Shown piece after piece: positions 63,143-64,000 of a stretch of 64,000 nt of DNA. The stretch is from Saccharibacillus soli. GTDB taxonomy: Bacteria; Bacillota; Bacilli; Paenibacillales; Paenibacillaceae. The notes under the pieces were generated by a model. That model was not told the DNA's origin, ran no database searches, and saw only the letters and a program-made list of their open reading frames with translations. The DNA lies in assembly GCA_002189105.1 (NCBI GenBank), contig NIOB01000006.1, positions 372,001 to 436,000 on the forward strand, in the 5' to 3' direction. The position numbers were made by a program, and so were the translations under genes. Within the stretch, counting starts at the first letter, position 1. Every line of letters begins with the position of its first letter.

Positions 63143-63259
63143 CAAGATCCATCGGCGAGGCGCCGAAGAGGGCTACTTCGACCCCAGAAAACCCAAGCGG
63201 CAGCAGGCGGGTTCGAGTCCCGCCACGGCCTTCTTCACAGACTTCCTCGCCGGATCTTG
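63143..63259 (+). ncRNA. Second Y-RNA-like RNA, short form with T arm only
   Basis: CAAGATC (63143-63149) and CGGCGAGG (63153-63160) pair with CCTCGCCG (63245-63252) and GATCTTG (63253-63259), a 15-bp stem with a 3-nt bulge. GAGGCGCCGAAGAGGGCTAC (from 63157) repeats the block at 62994 of the first RNA almost exactly. A T arm follows (GCGGG TTCGAGT CCCGC, 63207-63223), but there is no D arm. It may correspond to the shorter Y RNA (YrlB) that accompanies YrlA in some bacteria. The Ro60 gene starts 53 nt later. Confidence 0.75.
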
Positions 63260-63311
63260 TATGAATAACGATTCCGAATATCCATTTACATATAAAAAGG
63301 AGGCCGCCGAC

Positions 63312-64000
63312 ATGAGCCGAGCCATTCAACGTTTTACCCCCAACCTGTCTAATCGAGAAGGGTACACCAGCTACCGGCGCAGCATCGAGGAAGAATATCT
63401 TCAGATGCTGCTGACCAATACGCTGGGTCGAACCTTCTACGCCGACGTGAATGAGCTGCTGGCTCAGGCGGCTGAGACCCATGAGATGATGGCGGAGCTG
63501 AATCCGGAATTTATGGCGCGGGCGCTGGCTTTCGCCCGTAAGCAGGGCTTCATGCGACTTCAGCCGATCTACGGTCTGGCTGTATTGTCCAAGGCGCGTC
63601 CCGATCTGTTCGCCAAAGTATTTGCCCAGGTGATCCTGATCCCGTCCGACCTGTTCGATTTCCTGACGGTTCTCAAGGGACAAGGTCGGGGACAAGGCGG
63701 CCGCGCCGTCAAGCGTCAGGTTGCGAACTTTCTGCGCCAGACGACCGAATATTGGGCGATTAAATATGGCGGCCGCGGACGGGGATACAATCTGGGCGAT
63801 GCCATTGCCACTGCACACCCCGTTCCTGTGGATGAGCGGCAGCGGGCGCTGTTCCGCTATCTGCGCGGTCATGAGACCAGCCTGGCGGAACTGCCGCAGA
63901 TCGCTGCCGTTGAGCAGTTGAAGAAATCAAACAAGGACAAAGAAAGAGTACGTCTGATCCGTGAAGGCAAGCTGCCGTATGAGACGGTGACAGGTGCAGT
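63312..64000 (+). CDS. rsr: Ro60/Rsr homologue (TROVE domain), 5' part
   Basis: Partial: the frame is open to the window end (about 229 codons). ATG behind AAAAAGGAGG. TROVE-domain pattern: NREGYTSYRRSIEEEYLQML, GRTFYADVNELLAQAAE, AFARKQGFMRLQPIYGLAVL, GGRGRGYNLGDAIATAHPVP. Ro60 is a ring of helical repeats that binds Y RNAs on its outer face and the ends of misfolded RNAs in its pore, and works with exonucleases in RNA quality control or stress recovery. Two Y-RNA-like genes lie directly upstream, on the same strand, which strongly supports the call. Whether rtcB or nuclease genes follow cannot be seen. Confidence 0.88.
   Translation, partial: MSRAIQRFTPNLSNREGYTSYRRSIEEEYLQMLLTNTLGRTFYADVNELLAQAAETHEMMAELNPEFMARALAFARKQGFMRLQPIYGLAVLSKARPDLFAKVFAQVILIPSDLFDFLTVLKGQGRGQGGRAVKRQVANFLRQTTEYWAIKYGGRGRGYNLGDAIATAHPVPVDERQRALFRYLRGHETSLAELPQIAAVEQLKKSNKDKERVRLIREGKLPYETVTGA

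Noticed and set aside
63000-63240. Ordinary tRNA-Arg genes, suggested by T arms, a D arm and arginine-like anticodon loops
   Set aside because: The T arm precedes the only D arm, the acceptor strands are joined by a loop, and the second T arm has no D arm. Long stems outside fit Y RNAs instead.
63042-63872. 276-codon minus-strand reading frame
   Set aside because: It runs antisense through both Y RNAs and the TROVE gene, has no family resemblance and no convincing ribosome site.

Overview
The window looks like chromosomal DNA of a Gram-positive, low-to-mid GC Bacillota member of the Paenibacillaceae (Paenibacillus or Saccharibacillus type). Grounds: strong AGGAGG ribosome sites with many TTG and GTG starts, SLH-domain and stalk-domain surface proteins, an S-box riboswitch, Bacillus-type cre and GntR sites, the futalosine menaquinone route, and a staphyloxanthin-like C30 carotenoid cluster. 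The genus is an inference. No phage, insertion sequence, CRISPR array, rRNA or ordinary tRNA was seen.

Layout. 1-3.6 kb: 3' end of a secreted fructan hydrolase, then a zinc-ribbon membrane protein and an HtrA-like protease. 4.0-9.0 kb: gluconate operon (6-phosphogluconate dehydrogenase, GntR, permease, kinase) with two GntR-type operators and a cre-like site. 9.2-12.0 kb: SLH protein, a complete but orphaned S-box riboswitch, and an omega-amidase (mtnU type). 12.2-18.8 kb: minus-strand carotenoid cluster (CrtQ-, CrtN- and CrtP-like enzymes, aldehyde dehydrogenase, esterase). 19.2-21.5 kb: mqnD-mqnB and a Mug DNA glycosylase. 21.7-31 kb: MHYT-PAS-GGDEF-EAL protein, polysaccharide deacetylase, chemotaxis transducer, AEC transporter and small unknown proteins. 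31.2-37.5 kb: secreted esterase and a glycerol/dihydroxyacetone module (PocR-AraC regulator, gldA, dhaKL). 37.9-45.4 kb: membrane-fused hydrolase, CHASE3-GAF-GGDEF cyclase, GH42 beta-galactosidase, pirin. 45.6-49.1 kb: arsR-arsC, a secreted protein with an internal duplication, and MerR plus lipoprotein. 49.3-57.3 kb: GH94 phosphorylase, unknown envelope proteins and two overlapping WYL regulators. 57.4-62.9 kb: Nik-type ABC importer operon with a Fur-type box, flanked by copies of a 48-bp repeat. 63.0-64.0 kb: two tandem Y-RNA-like noncoding RNAs directly upstream of a Ro60/Rsr (TROVE) gene that runs off the window.

The most notable system is the last. A Ro60 homologue is preceded by an RNA that folds as a Y stem capped by a circularly permuted tRNA mimic (T arm, acceptor hairpin, D arm), and by a second, shorter Y RNA with a T arm only. 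Second is the S-box: it keeps a near-consensus promoter, aptamer, antiterminator and terminator but has no gene behind it, and it sits back-to-back with mtnU, as if a methionine-salvage operon had been lost.
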